A DNA stretch of 64,000 nucleotides from DASSUW01 sp963774155 (GTDB taxonomy: Bacteria; Actinomycetota; Thermoleophilia; Solirubrobacterales; Solirubrobacteraceae), in contig CAVZDW010000003.1 in assembly GCA_963774155.1 (NCBI GenBank), forward strand, positions 186,001-250,000, given 5' to 3'. Position numbers and translations under genes: made by a program. Positions 25,610 to 34,922 of this stretch are shown here, piece after piece. Within the stretch, counting starts at the first letter, position 1; every line of letters begins with the position of its first letter. The notes below the pieces were generated by a model. The model worked only from the letters and a program-made list of their open reading frames with translations. It was not told where the DNA came from and made no database searches.

Positions 25610-25758
25610 GGTAGGGGAGCTGGGGGATCGGCCGGGTTGGCTACTCCGGAAAGTGGCGTGCTGACTATGCGCGCTATACGAGTATTCGTCAGCACGCCGG
25701 TTTCCGGAGTGGCCATCCCGGCCGAACCCGCTCCCTTAATGCCGCAGTTGCAGTTGCC
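25591..25758. repeat. long imperfect inverted repeat between convergent genes
   Basis: Left arm ~25591-25665, 22-base loop 25666-25687 (itself rich in TATGCGCGCTATA), right arm ~25688-25758. The inner 40 bases pair with only about six mismatches (GGCGTGCTGAC, ACTCCGGAAA and CGGCCGGG blocks match exactly); the outer ends pair through the CAACTGCGGC block. No ORF is supported inside. It fills most of the 188 bases between the TetR and MFS gene ends. Possibly a strong bidirectional terminator or a non-autonomous mobile/palindromic element; no target-site duplication is evident. Confidence 0.75.
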
Positions 25759-25767
25759 GTTCGAGCC

Positions 25768-27303
25768 CTAGTGCACGAGCACAGGCGGAGCCGCGTCGGC
25801 CTCGGTCTCGCCCTCCTCGAGCACCGGCTCGGGCTTCTGCTTCGGCAGCAGCGGCGTGGCGATCGCGAACGCGATGAGCACGAACGCGAGCGCCCACCAG
25901 TACGTCGAGCCGAATGCCTCGGCCATCGGGCCGGCGATCCGCTCGCGGACCTCGGGCGGCACGGCCGCGGCGTCGCCGATCCCGCCGCCCCCGCCGCCCG
26001 GGAGGCGCGAGGACAGCGCGTTGGCGAGCAGCACGCTCATGACCGCGGTGCCGATCGAGGCGCCGACCTGCTGGGTGATGTTCAGCGTCGTGCTCGCGCG
26101 GGCGACGGCCGCCTGACGGAGCGTCTGCATCGCGCCGGAGAACGTCGGCATCATCGTCGCGCCCATGCCGACGCCCATGACGAACAGCACCGCGCCGAAG
26201 GCCCAGTACGAGGTGTCGGCCGCGAGCTGGGTCAGGGCGAGGAACGACACGGCGACGATGGCCAGGCCGACGGGCACGATCCGCCCGACGCCGGTGGTGT
26301 CGCTGAGCTTGCCGGCGATCGGCATCGCGAGCATCGCCCCGAAGCCCTGCGGGGCCAGCAGCAGGCCGGTGTCCATCGCCGACTCCCCGCGCACCACCTG
26401 CAGGTAGAGCGGGAGCAGCAGCATGCCGCCGAACACGGAGATGACGACGAGCGCGAGCGTGATCGTCGACACCGCGAAGACGCGGTTCTTGAACAGGCGC
26501 AGGTCGATCAGCGGGTTGTCGGCGCGCAGCGCGTGGCGCACGAAGAGCGCGAGCATGATCGCGCCGAGGACCATCGGGCCGATCACCATGCTCTCGCCGA
26601 AGCCGCCGGACGATCCGGACTCCGCGAGCCCGTAGATGAGGAGCGCGAGGCCGGGCGAGAGCAGCGCCAGGCCGAGCCAGTCGAGCGTCTCGTCGTGGCT
26701 CGGCACGTCCTTCTTGAGGATGCGCAGGGAGAGGATCAGCGCGGCGATCCCGATCGGCAGGTTGATGAAGAAGATCCAGTGCCAGGAGAAGTCGTCGACC
26801 AGCCAGCCGCCGAGGATCGGCCCGAAGATCGGCCCGAGCAGCATCGGCACGCCGATCACCGCCATCACCCGGCCGACGCGCTGCGTGCCCGCCGCGCGCG
26901 TGAGGATGGTCATGCCCGCCGGCATGATCATGCCGCCGCCGAAGCCCTGCAGCACGCGGAAGAAGATCAGCGACTCGGCCGACCACGCCAGGCCGCAGAG
27001 CACCGAGCCCAGGGTGAACAGCCCGAGCGAGATCATGTACAGCCGCTTCGTCCCGAAGCGGTCCGACGCCCAGCCGGTCAGCGGGATCACGGTCGCGAGC
27101 GCGAGGGTGTATCCCGTCACGACCCATTGGATCGTCGACAAGGTCGTGTCGAACTCCTGCGCGAGCGTGTTGATCGCGACGTTCACGACCGTGACGTCGA
27201 GGATCGACATGATCGCGCCGAGGACGACGACGGAGGCGACCAGCATGAGGTCGCGATCGAGGGCTGCGCCGTTCGAAGACGCGGGCTGTGGGGAGGCCGA
27301 CAT
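25768..27303 (-). CDS. MFS drug exporter, DHA2/EmrB-QacA family
   Basis: 511 residues with 14 predicted helices. DHA2 motifs: LDVTVVNVAINTLAQEF in TM1, WVVTGYTLALATVIPLTGW (motif around TM2, GWASDRFGTKRLYM), motif C region GPIFGPILGGWLVDDFSWHWIFFINLP in TM5-6. Proton-driven efflux of amphiphilic compounds across the cytoplasmic membrane. A Gly-rich periplasmic loop (GGGGGGIGDAAAV) precedes the last helices. ATG 27303 is used (TTG one codon upstream). A strong inverted repeat 18 bases upstream (27321-27346) is a likely repressor operator, but no regulator gene is immediately adjacent. Confidence 0.92.
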   Translation of the reverse strand: MSASPQPASSNGAALDRDLMLVASVVVLGAIMSILDVTVVNVAINTLAQEFDTTLSTIQWVVTGYTLALATVIPLTGWASDRFGTKRLYMISLGLFTLGSVLCGLAWSAESLIFFRVLQGFGGGMIMPAGMTILTRAAGTQRVGRVMAVIGVPMLLGPIFGPILGGWLVDDFSWHWIFFINLPIGIAALILSLRILKKDVPSHDETLDWLGLALLSPGLALLIYGLAESGSSGGFGESMVIGPMVLGAIMLALFVRHALRADNPLIDLRLFKNRVFAVSTITLALVVISVFGGMLLLPLYLQVVRGESAMDTGLLLAPQGFGAMLAMPIAGKLSDTTGVGRIVPVGLAIVAVSFLALTQLAADTSYWAFGAVLFVMGVGMGATMMPTFSGAMQTLRQAAVARASTTLNITQQVGASIGTAVMSVLLANALSSRLPGGGGGGIGDAAAVPPEVRERIAGPMAEAFGSTYWWALAFVLIAFAIATPLLPKQKPEPVLEEGETEADAAPPVLVH

Positions 27304-27320
27304 CAATCGGAGGCTAGCAG

Positions 27321-27346
27321 CGAAGTGGAGGCGTCCCTCCGCTTCG
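27321..27346. promoter_or_regulatory. inverted-repeat operator upstream of MFS exporter
   Basis: CGAAGTGGAGG, spacer CGTC, CCTCCGCTTCG: 11-base arms with one mismatch, 18 bases upstream of the exporter ATG. Size suits a TetR- or MarR-type repressor. Confidence 0.6.
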
Positions 27347-27413
27347 TCAGGACTTACGAACGTTTGAGCGTCTGCACAGGCGCCGTTACGGCAGCGGGGC
27401 CATCCTGGAAGGC

Positions 27414-27506
27414 GTGGCTGCCCATGACATCATCGCTCTCGCGGTCCTGGTCCTCACCGCGGCGGTCTTCGCGGCGATGATCTGGGCCGGCAGCGTCCAT
27501 CACTGA
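27414..27506 (+). CDS. 30-residue single-helix membrane peptide
   Basis: GTG 27414 with GGAAGG 4 bases upstream; product AAHDIIALAVLVLTAAVFAA plus MIWAGSVHH, essentially one transmembrane helix. Divergent from the MFS exporter gene and overlapping the convergent amine oxidase end by 7 bases. Small membrane peptides of this size can modulate transporters. Evidence is only start signal, hydrophobicity and position, so it may not be a gene. Confidence 0.4.
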   Translation: MAAHDIIALAVLVLTAAVFAAMIWAGSVHH

Positions 27507-28651
27507 GCGAGCAGCTGCTCGGCGGCGCGGATGCCGCTGGCCAGTGCGCCCTCCATCAGCGCGGCCCGGCTCCCGGCCGTGTACTCGCCCGCCAGCACCA
27601 GCGGACCGAAGCGCTGCGCCAGGGCAGGGTCGTTGCCGCCCGGGGTGTGGACCGAGTACGCGCCGCGCGCGTAGGGATCGTCCGACCACGTGGAGAGCAC
27701 GGCTCCCTCGGGCTGCAGCGTCAGGTCCGGGCGGAGCGCGGCCAGGGACGCGAGCCAGCGGTCCGGGCCCTCGCCGACGGCGAGGCGCTCGAGCGCGGCC
27801 GGCGACCCCGCGAAGGCACCGGCGACCGGCTGGACCTCGCCGGCCTGCGCGGCGGTCCAGGTCCAGTAGCGCTCGGGGACCGAGAGGACGGCACTGGCGG
27901 CCGGGCGCTCCGCGAGCGGGACGAAGAGCTTGGCGGCGTGGCCGTAGCGGAGCGCGCGCACGGCGTCGCGGACCGGCAGCGGTGGGTCGAAGGCGATCGT
28001 CTCCAGCACGGGCGCCGGCACCGCGACGACGACCGCGTCGGCGGCGAGGTCGTCGACGCGGACCTGCTCGCCCCACTCGACGCGGCGCACCGGCGACCGC
28101 AGCCGCACGTCGACCCGCTCGGCGAGCGCCAGCGCGAGCGACTGGTTGCCGCCGGCGATCCCCCATGACGGCGCGTCGCTGAACGCGGCGACGCCGGAGA
28201 GCTCGTCCGCGCCCACCTGATCGGCCGGCGCCGCGGCCGAGACCTCGACGCGGGCGCGGATCGCCTCGCGGACGGCGTCCGGATGATCGAGCCGGTCGAG
28301 CACCGCCGCGGCCGAGCCACGCAGGTCGAGCCGCGCGATCGAGGCCGCGGCCGCCCGCAGATCGTCGTCGGTCACCGGCGCGCTCCCGCCGCGCGGTTCG
28401 CGGCGGCCGTAGGCCATGCCCTTCTCCCAGATCCCGAGTCCGAGCCGGCGCGCGGTCTCCTCCACCAGCGTGTTGCCGGGCAGCACGAACTCCGCCCCCA
28501 TCTCGATCACCGAATCGCCGAGCCGGCGCGACCACACGCGCCCGCCGACCCGGTCGCGCGCCTCGAGCACGACGACCTCCGCGCCGCCGCGCAGCAGCCG
28601 CTCGGCGGCGGACAGCCCCGCAAGCCCGGCCCCGACGACGGCGACGCGCAC
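27500..28651 (-). CDS. flavin-dependent monoamine oxidase family protein
   Basis: 383 residues. FAD Rossmann start RVAVVGAGLAGLSAAERLL (GAGLAG at 7-12), ARDRVGGRVWSRRLG, and the C-terminal FAD/substrate motif with WSDDPYARGAYSVHTPG and LVLAGEYTAGSRAALMEGAL, as in amine oxidases (MAO/polyamine oxidase superfamily). Shorter than eukaryotic MAO, typical for bacterial members. Oxidises a primary or polyamine to the aldehyde with H2O2 release; substrate unknown. GTG 28651. Divergent from the secreted lipase gene. Confidence 0.88.
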   Translation of the reverse strand: MRVAVVGAGLAGLSAAERLLRGGAEVVVLEARDRVGGRVWSRRLGDSVIEMGAEFVLPGNTLVEETARRLGLGIWEKGMAYGRREPRGGSAPVTDDDLRAAAASIARLDLRGSAAAVLDRLDHPDAVREAIRARVEVSAAAPADQVGADELSGVAAFSDAPSWGIAGGNQSLALALAERVDVRLRSPVRRVEWGEQVRVDDLAADAVVVAVPAPVLETIAFDPPLPVRDAVRALRYGHAAKLFVPLAERPAASAVLSVPERYWTWTAAQAGEVQPVAGAFAGSPAALERLAVGEGPDRWLASLAALRPDLTLQPEGAVLSTWSDDPYARGAYSVHTPGGNDPALAQRFGPLVLAGEYTAGSRAALMEGALASGIRAAEQLLAQ

Positions 28652-28746
28652 GGCGCGAGACTAGTCTCGCGGTCGTGAGAACGCGCGGTCGCCGGACGGG
28701 AATCCCCGGTGCGGGCGGGATCGCTCCAGGCAACGAGGATGCCGCC

Positions 28747-31615
28747 ATGCCCGCCCGCCTCCTCGCCGCTCTCGTGGCGCTCCTCGTGATCGTCCCCGCC
28801 GCGACCGCGTCCGCCTCCTTCGACGGCTCGAACGGCAAGGTCGCCTTCGTCGACATGGACAACAACCTCTACATCGACGACCCGTTCGACGCGCAGCCGC
28901 CCCAGGGCCCGCTCGCGAAGGTCTCGAACTCGCCCACGGGCACCTCGGACGACCACATGGCCGCCGTCCACCCGCCTGCCTGGTCCCCGGACGGCACGCT
29001 GCTCGCCTACACGGCGCCGGTGGACGACAGCTACGGGCTCAAGCACTCGGCGGTCTTCGTGATGAAGGCCGACGGCACCGGCGCGAAGCAGGTGACGCAT
29101 CCGTTCCCGCTCGAGCCGGACACCTGCGAGGGGCAGTGCGACAACGGCCACGCGTCGTTCGACGGACAGCCGACCTGGACGCCGGACGGCAAGATCGCCT
29201 ACATGCGCATGGTCTACTCCGGCGACGAGTCGCCGAAGGTGAGCCAGCGCGGCACCGCCGTCCGCGTCGTGGACCCGAGCGGCGGCGGTGACTCGCAGCG
29301 GTACTACATCGAGCCGAAGGCCAACGGGCTGATCACGGGGTTCGTCTGGCCGAAGGAGTCGATCCACCCGTTCGCCGTCATCGGCAGCCGGCCCGACAAG
29401 AAGTTCATCCTCCGCAACCTCGGCACCGGCACGACGCTCGTCGTCCGAGCTGGGGATCATCGACCTCGACGCCTCGCCCGTCGACGACAAGCTCGCCTAC
29501 TCGACGATCGTCGGCGGCTACAGGATCCACGTGGTCGACTTCGCGGGCCGCGTGCTCGAGTCGTTCGCGACGCCGTTCACCGACCGCCCGGACTTCCGCT
29601 TCACGCCGGACGGCAACTCGATCCTGCGCCGCGGCTGCGCCAAGGACCGCGACGGCGTGCAGCACTGCGGGCTCGTCACGCACCGCCTCGCCGATCCGGA
29701 CGGCGACATCCGGCCCCAGGACCCGGTCGAGGCGCCGTACCTCGACATGCAGCACATCATCAAGACGCAGGCCTTCCCCGGCTACCGCGGCAACTTCGAC
29801 ATCCAGAGCCAGGACCTGCCGGTCATCCTCATCCCCGGCTTCCTCGGCTCGGAGATCCAGTGCGACGGCAAGAACGTCTGGATGCCGGTCGCCGGCAAGA
29901 TCACGATGCGCCCGATGGCCCTGTCGGCCGACGGGAGCTCCAACCAGACCTGCCTGAGCGCCGACACAACCGGCAAGCCGGTCGGGCGCTTCACGCTCAA
30001 GGACGTCTACGCGCACCTCGACGACTGGCTCGAGAGCCTCGACCCGGTCGCCGGCGGCGCGACGTTCGGCTGGGACTGGCGCAAGGCGCCGCAGGAGAGC
30101 CTCGACAAGCTCGGCGCCAAGATCGACGAGCTGCTCGCCAAGAGCGAGATCTCCAAGCTGCAGGGCGCCAAGCGGGTGACGCTCGCCGGCCACTCCTACG
30201 GCGCCGTGCTCGCGCGGCTCTACATCAACGACCCCGATCGCTCGCGCAAGGTCGCGCGCACGCTGAACGTCGGCGCCCCGATGTGGGGCGCGATCAAGCC
30301 GTTCTTCCCGCTCGTCTTCGGCATCGAGGGCCCCGGCTGGTCGGCGCTCGACATGTTCGTCGAGAACGAGGACCTCAAGGACACGATGCGCAACTTCCCG
30401 GGCGCCTACCACCTGCTGGCCGGCGACAACTTCGGCCAGTGGCTGACGGTGGACGGGCAGATGAAGGACCAGGCCGGCGTGAAGGCGTGGATGCAGACGC
30501 AGGGCGCCAACGGCGTGCTCTTCGAGGACGCCCGCAAGACGCACGCCGAGGGCATCGACGGCTGGCTCGACTACGACGGCCGCATCGACGACCGCGCGGT
30601 CGTCGGCGTCGGCTACTACACGCCGGGCAACGTCGACGTGGTCACCGACCCGGAGGACGGCGAGGCCGACATCGAGATCGAGTACATCGACGGCGACATC
30701 ACGGTGCCGGTGCACTCGGCCAGCCAGAAGCTCCCGGGCCAGGATCCGATGGGCGACCCGCTCAACTTCCAGTACCGCTGCGGCGCCGAGCACATGGACC
30801 AGACGAAGGACGAGGAGATGTGGGAGGCGTACCACGACTTCCTGCTCAGCGGCCGGACCCCGCGCAAGCTGCCGGAGGCCGACTGCGAGCCGGAGGGCGA
30901 TGTCGTCACCTTCCACGAGGACGTCGACATCCCGCTGCCGGTGCTCGACGAGGGCATCACGGCGAAGTCCGCCGGCCCGCTGAGCCTCGGCCAGGCCGCC
31001 TGGGAGGGCAAGGCCGAGATCGTCGACCTGCCGAGCGGCACGCAGGTGCTGACCCAGGACTCGATCCCCGTCTCGCTGGCCGTCGAGGCCGCCGGCCTCT
31101 CGATGACCGTCACCGACCTCGACGCCGGCCGCCGCGTCACCTACGGCCCGCTGACCGGCGACGTCGTCATCACCCCGGGCAAGGCGGACGTCCCGGCGGT
31201 CACGGTCGACGGCCAGGCCGTCACGCCGACGACCGACACGGGCGGCGGCGGCACGACCGACCCGCAGCCGCAGCCCAGGCCCGCCGACCCGCAGCCGCCG
31301 GCCGATCCGCAGCCGCCCGCCCCGATCACGGCATCGATCCGCGGCGGCAAGATCAAGCTCACCAAGGCCGGCGTGGCGAAGGTCTCGCTCACCGGCAGCG
31401 GCACCGGCACGCTGACCCTGACGGCGAAGCTCGGCAGGAAGACGGTCCGCATCGGCTCGGCCCGCGTCACGCTCGTCGCCGGCCGCACGGTCGTGGCGAG
31501 CGTGCGGGTCAGCAAGGCCGCCCGCAAGGCCGCCAAGCGGGCGGCCCTGCGCACGACGGCGACCCTGACGCTGAGCGGCGGGGTCACGGCCAAGGCGGTG
31601 CTGAAGCTCCGCTGA
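28747..31615 (+). CDS. secreted beta-propeller/LCAT-type lipase, frameshifted
   Basis: About 955 residues after dropping an extra C near 29446 (reading TTLVVELGIIDLDASP). ATG 28747 with GAGGA upstream; signal peptide LLAALVALLVIVPAATASA. Residues ~25-330 hold TolB/WD40-like propeller repeats (AWSPDGTLLAYTAP, TWTPDGKIAYMRM, RFTPDGNSILRRG). Residues ~355-720 are a lecithin:cholesterol acyltransferase/lipase-like alpha/beta hydrolase: VILIPGFLGSEI oxyanion region and nucleophile elbow LAGHSYGAVLARLYI. Then a Pro/Gln linker (PQPQPRPADPQPPADPQPP) and a C-terminal basic beta domain. Probably hydrolyses or transfers acyl groups of extracellular lipids or polyesters. Propeller plus LCAT in one secreted chain is unusual. 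Confidence 0.85.
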
Positions 31616-31677
31616 CACAGGCCGAACGGGCCAACCCTCAACCCTCCGACGTCACGAATCGGGCTCGGCGTCAGAAG

Positions 31678-31701
31678 CCTGCCCCGGACCGTTTGGGCAG
31701 G
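31678..31701 (+). terminator. hairpin between lipase and catalase genes
   Basis: CCTGCCC and GGGCAGG arms (7 bp) around a 10-base loop, 60 bases after the lipase stop and 25 before the catalase start. May terminate the lipase transcript or be part of the catalase leader. Confidence 0.35.
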
Positions 31702-31726
31702 CGCCCGAACCCGGGAGGCCATGGAC

Positions 31727-32680
31727 ATGATTCTTCGCATCGATCGCATCGCCACCGAGCTCCCGCCACCGTCGAGCCCGGATCCCGCAGGCGCCGCAGT
31801 CGTCCAGGAGCTCCTGGGCGGCAAGTTCGGCGAGATGTCCACCTTCATGAACTACACGTTCCAGTCGTTCAACTTCCGCGCCCGCCAGTCGGCGCGGCCG
31901 TTCTTCGACCTGGTCTCCAACATCGCCGCCGAGGAGTTCGGGCACATCGAGCTCGTCGCCACGGCGATCAACACGATGCTCACCGGCGCCGGCGAGAAGG
32001 GCGACCTGCCGGACCCGAGCAAGGTCCTCAACCCGCAGCACTTCATCGCCGGCGGCGCGGCCGCGCTCGTCCAGGACTCCAACGGCAAGCCCTGGAACGG
32101 CGACTACGTGACGTCGACCGGGGACCTCGTCGAGGACCTCACGCACAACTTCTTCCTCGAGACGGGTGCGCGCAACAACAAGCTCAAGGTCTACGAGATG
32201 GTCGACCACCCGGCGGCCCGGGCGCTGACCGGCTACCTGCTCGTGCGCGGCGGCGTCCACCAGCTCGCGTACGCGCGAGCGATCGAGAACCTCACCGGCG
32301 CCGATCTGATGAAGATGTTCCCCTCGCCGCGGATCCCCACCGACAAGATCCCCGAGTGCCGGCCGCACATCGAGCAGGGCTCGCACCTGAAGCTCTACCG
32401 CTTCTCGCCCAGCGACTACCTGGAGATCGCCGCCGTCTTCAACGGCGTGCACCCCGAGACCGGTGAGCCGCTCGAGGTCGTCGACGACGCGCCCGAGGGC
32501 GTCCCGGCCTTCGACCTGCCGGCGCAGGAGGGCGTGTTCGCGCCCGACTACGCGCCCGAGGAGATCGCCGAGATCGCGCGCAGGCTCCGCGAGGCCGCCG
32601 GCCTGTCGGACGAGCCGACCGGCGTCGTGGCCAACGACACGAACGGCGTGATGAGCAAGGTCAAGAGCGCCGTCAGCTAG
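31727..32680 (+). CDS. manganese catalase (ferritin-like)
   Basis: 317 residues. Non-haem catalase that converts H2O2 to water and O2 at a dimanganese site. The ligand set is visible in order (numbering from ATG 31727): Glu36 (GKFGEMST), Glu70 and His73 (AEEFGHIE), Glu145 (FFLETGARNNK), His178 (LLVRGGVHQLAY). ATG 31727 is favoured because GGGAGG is 8 bases upstream and homologues begin MILRIDR; ATG 31721 would sit too close. The C-terminal ~50 residues (EEIAEIARRLREAAGL) are the usual tail. The next gene starts one base after the stop, forming an operon with a helical partner. Confidence 0.95.
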   Translation: MILRIDRIATELPPPSSPDPAGAAVVQELLGGKFGEMSTFMNYTFQSFNFRARQSARPFFDLVSNIAAEEFGHIELVATAINTMLTGAGEKGDLPDPSKVLNPQHFIAGGAAALVQDSNGKPWNGDYVTSTGDLVEDLTHNFFLETGARNNKLKVYEMVDHPAARALTGYLLVRGGVHQLAYARAIENLTGADLMKMFPSPRIPTDKIPECRPHIEQGSHLKLYRFSPSDYLEIAAVFNGVHPETGEPLEVVDDAPEGVPAFDLPAQEGVFAPDYAPEEIAEIARRLREAAGLSDEPTGVVANDTNGVMSKVKSAVS

Positions 32681-33175
32681 ATGGCCACCCTGACCAAGCT
32701 CGAGAGCAAGCTGGCCGAGGTTTTCGGCCTCGCCATGGCCGCCCAGGATGCCGCGCAGCAGGTGCGCGGCATGCTGGGCCCCGAGCACGCGGCGCTCGAC
32801 AAGCGGCTCGCCCAGGCCCGCGACGAGGCCCGCGAGACGCAGAAGCGCTGCACCGCCCTGGCCGGCACCTTCAAGGGCAAGAAGACCGCGATCCTCGAGT
32901 CGGCGCGCGAGACCAAGCAGGAGGCGGCCGAGATGCGCGAGGCGTACCTCGGTGGCGAGGACGACCCGCTCGACGGCTTCGAGTTCCTCACCATGGCCGA
33001 GGCCGGCGAGGTCGGCCACTGGTCGATCGTGGCCAAGTTCAACGAGAAGGCGGGCAACACCGAGCTCAAGAAGCTGACCGACTGGGCGCTGCCGATCCAG
33101 CAGCGCCATCTCCAAGAGGTCCTCGACGGCTCGCTCAAGCTGGCCGCCGACGAGGACCCCGATGAGGAGGCGTAG
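32681..33175 (+). CDS. helical ferritin-like partner protein
   Basis: 164 residues, almost entirely helical, no signal peptide or cysteine-rich motif besides one Cys. Helix pattern with LTMAEAGEVGHWSIVAKFNE, then TDWALPIQQRHLQEVL (E..H and H spaced as in ferritin-like/DUF892 proteins) suggests a four-helix bundle, possibly metal-binding. ATG directly follows the catalase stop (TAGATG), so the two are translationally coupled. A role in peroxide defence or in catalase metallation is inferred from the operon only. Confidence 0.75.
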   Translation: MATLTKLESKLAEVFGLAMAAQDAAQQVRGMLGPEHAALDKRLAQARDEARETQKRCTALAGTFKGKKTAILESARETKQEAAEMREAYLGGEDDPLDGFEFLTMAEAGEVGHWSIVAKFNEKAGNTELKKLTDWALPIQQRHLQEVLDGSLKLAADEDPDEEA

Positions 33176-33189
33176 TCAGCCGAGGGCTC

Positions 33190-33855
33190 CTAGTCCCGGC
33201 TGAGCGCGAAGAAGTAGATGAGCTGGCCGAGGGCGGCCACGAACCCGGCGATGTAGGTCAGCGCGGCGGCGTTGAGCACCGCACGGGCGCCCGGGACCTC
33301 GTCGGCCGCCAGCAGGCCCTGGCCCTCGAGCGCGACGAGCGCCCGCTTGGACGCGTCGAACTCGACCGGCAGCGTGACGAGCTGGAACAGCACGATGGCG
33401 GCGAAGAACACGAGGCCGACCGTGATCAGGCCGGTGATGTTGAAGATCAGGCCGAGGAAGACCGGGATGAACCACAGCGACTGGCCGATGGTGGCCGCCG
33501 GGACGAGCGTCTGGCGGATGCGCATCGGCAGGTAGCGGTTGGCGTCCTGGATCGCGTGGCCGGCCTCGTGGGCCGCCACGCCGAGCGCGGCCAGCGACGA
33601 CGCCTGGCCGACGTCCGCGCTGAGGTTCAGGGTCCGGCTGCGCGGGTCGTAGTGGTCGGTCAGCCGGCCGGCGACGGGCCGGATCTTGAGCTGCGGCAGC
33701 CCCGACGAGCGGAGCACGGCCGCGGCCGCGTCGGCCCCGGACATGCCGTTGCGCGGCGGGACCTTCGAGTACTTGGCGAAGGTCCGTTTGACCTTCATCT
33801 GCGCCCACAGCCCGAAGAGCAGCGGGACGATGGCGGTGACGAGGAACAGCGTCAC
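33190..33855 (-). CDS. membrane zinc metallopeptidase (YugP-like)
   Basis: 221 residues. N-terminal helix (FLVTAIVPLLFGLWAQM), the zinc motif AAHEAGHAIQD (His96, Glu97, His100), and two or three further helices (LWFIPVFLGLIFNITGLITV, FALS tail). Matches the neutral zinc metallopeptidase family of YugP (Pfam Peptidase_M, DUF-type). Membrane-bound protease, targets unknown. ATG 33855 is one base from the TerC stop (33857), same strand, so the two are in one operon. Confidence 0.9.
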   Translation of the reverse strand: MTLFLVTAIVPLLFGLWAQMKVKRTFAKYSKVPPRNGMSGADAAAAVLRSSGLPQLKIRPVAGRLTDHYDPRSRTLNLSADVGQASSLAALGVAAHEAGHAIQDANRYLPMRIRQTLVPAATIGQSLWFIPVFLGLIFNITGLITVGLVFFAAIVLFQLVTLPVEFDASKRALVALEGQGLLAADEVPGARAVLNAAALTYIAGFVAALGQLIYFFALSRD

Positions 33856-33856
33856 T

Positions 33857-34744
33857 TCAGTTCACCTCTCTGATGGGGACGCGGCGCTCCTTCCAGAGCG
33901 ACGCGCCGATGGCGACGACGAGGACCGCGACGATCGAGCCGAGCGTCACGGACGTGGCGATCTTCTCCCCCGTCGCCTCGCCGTAGGCGAGCTTGAAGGC
34001 GATGCCGATGAGCAGGACGCCGAGGCCGAGCTGCAGGTAGGCGAAGCGCGCGACCGCGCCGGCGACGAGGAAGAAGAGCGCCCTCAGGCCGAGCAGCGCG
34101 AACGCGTTGGCCGAGAAGACGATGAAGGTGTCGGTGGTGATGGCGAGGATCGCGGGGACCGAGTCGACGGCGAAGATCACGTCGGCGAAGGCGATGGCGA
34201 GGAGCGCGGCGACCGCGGGCTTGAGGGCCGGAAAGCGCTTCTGCACGCGCTCGACGATCTTGGCGCCCTGGTCGTGGTCCTCACCCGAGCGCAGGATGCG
34301 CCAGCCGGTCCAGGCCAGCAGCGCGGCGAACGGCCAGGCGACCCACGAGTAGGTCTCGAGCGCCTCGGCGCCCGCGAAGATGAAGATGCCGCGCAGTCCG
34401 AGCGCGATGAGGATGCCCCACAGCAGCACGCGCGGCTGTTCCTCGCGCGGGACGGCGAGCGCCGCGAAGATGAGCGTGAAGACGAAGACGTTGTCGAGCG
34501 ACAGCGCCTTCTCCATCACGTAGCCGGCGAAGAAGGCCTCCCCCGTCGCCGCGCCCTCGAGCAGCCACAGCAGAGCGCCGAAGGTCACGGCCAGCGCGAT
34601 CCAGATGCCGCTCCACACCGCGGCGGTGCGGACGGTCATCTGCCGCTGCGCCGAGCCGACCTTGAGGTCGACGACGATCATCACGGCGAGGAACGCGAGC
34701 AACGCGCCCCAGGCGATGGGTCCAGCGGCGATGGATTCGGACAA
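33857..34744 (-). CDS. TerC-family integral membrane protein
   Basis: 295 residues with about seven helices and TerC signatures: LWLLEGAATGEAFFAGYVMEKALSLDN shortened here to the key EKALSLDNVFVFTLIF, then AFADVIFAVDSVPAILAIT and FSANAFALLGLRALFFLV. TerC/Alx proteins export Mn2+ or protect against metal toxicity. TTG 34744 has GGAGG 6 bases upstream and is preferred over a start at 34822 that would add a polar 26-residue tail. The leader (34745-34922) has no convincing yybP-ykoY Mn riboswitch. Confidence 0.9.
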   Translation of the reverse strand: MSESIAAGPIAWGALLAFLAVMIVVDLKVGSAQRQMTVRTAAVWSGIWIALAVTFGALLWLLEGAATGEAFFAGYVMEKALSLDNVFVFTLIFAALAVPREEQPRVLLWGILIALGLRGIFIFAGAEALETYSWVAWPFAALLAWTGWRILRSGEDHDQGAKIVERVQKRFPALKPAVAALLAIAFADVIFAVDSVPAILAITTDTFIVFSANAFALLGLRALFFLVAGAVARFAYLQLGLGVLLIGIAFKLAYGEATGEKIATSVTLGSIVAVLVVAIGASLWKERRVPIREVN

Positions 34745-34922
34745 AGGGGAGCCTCCGGCTGGTCGAGAGCGATCAGTCGAAGGTTTGTCCGCCCTTGTTA
34801 GGGCCGCCGGCTCCGGGCACAAGGCCGTATTGACGAAGCCGGCCGACGGGATACTTCCCTTCCCGTCCCACTGTAGGAGCTCAGATTTGGCCGGGATAAA
34901 GCCGAGCCGGGCCAGCGGCTCG

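Noticed and set aside
25591..25758. Integron attC site or IS-derived MITE
   Set aside because: Size and palindrome are compatible, but there is no integrase, no clear GTTRRRY/RYYYAAC core pair and no flanking direct repeat.
31250..31325. PQP-rich tandem repeat as a DNA repeat element
   Set aside because: It is an in-frame Pro/Gln linker of the lipase with irregular units, not a separate repeat.
34845..34867. Terminator after ald
   Set aside because: Only a 6-base GACGGG/CCCGTC stem with an 11-base loop; too weak to list as a feature.
34745..34922. yybP-ykoY manganese riboswitch before the TerC gene
   Set aside because: TerC genes often carry one, but the expected conserved blocks are not in this leader on the correct strand.
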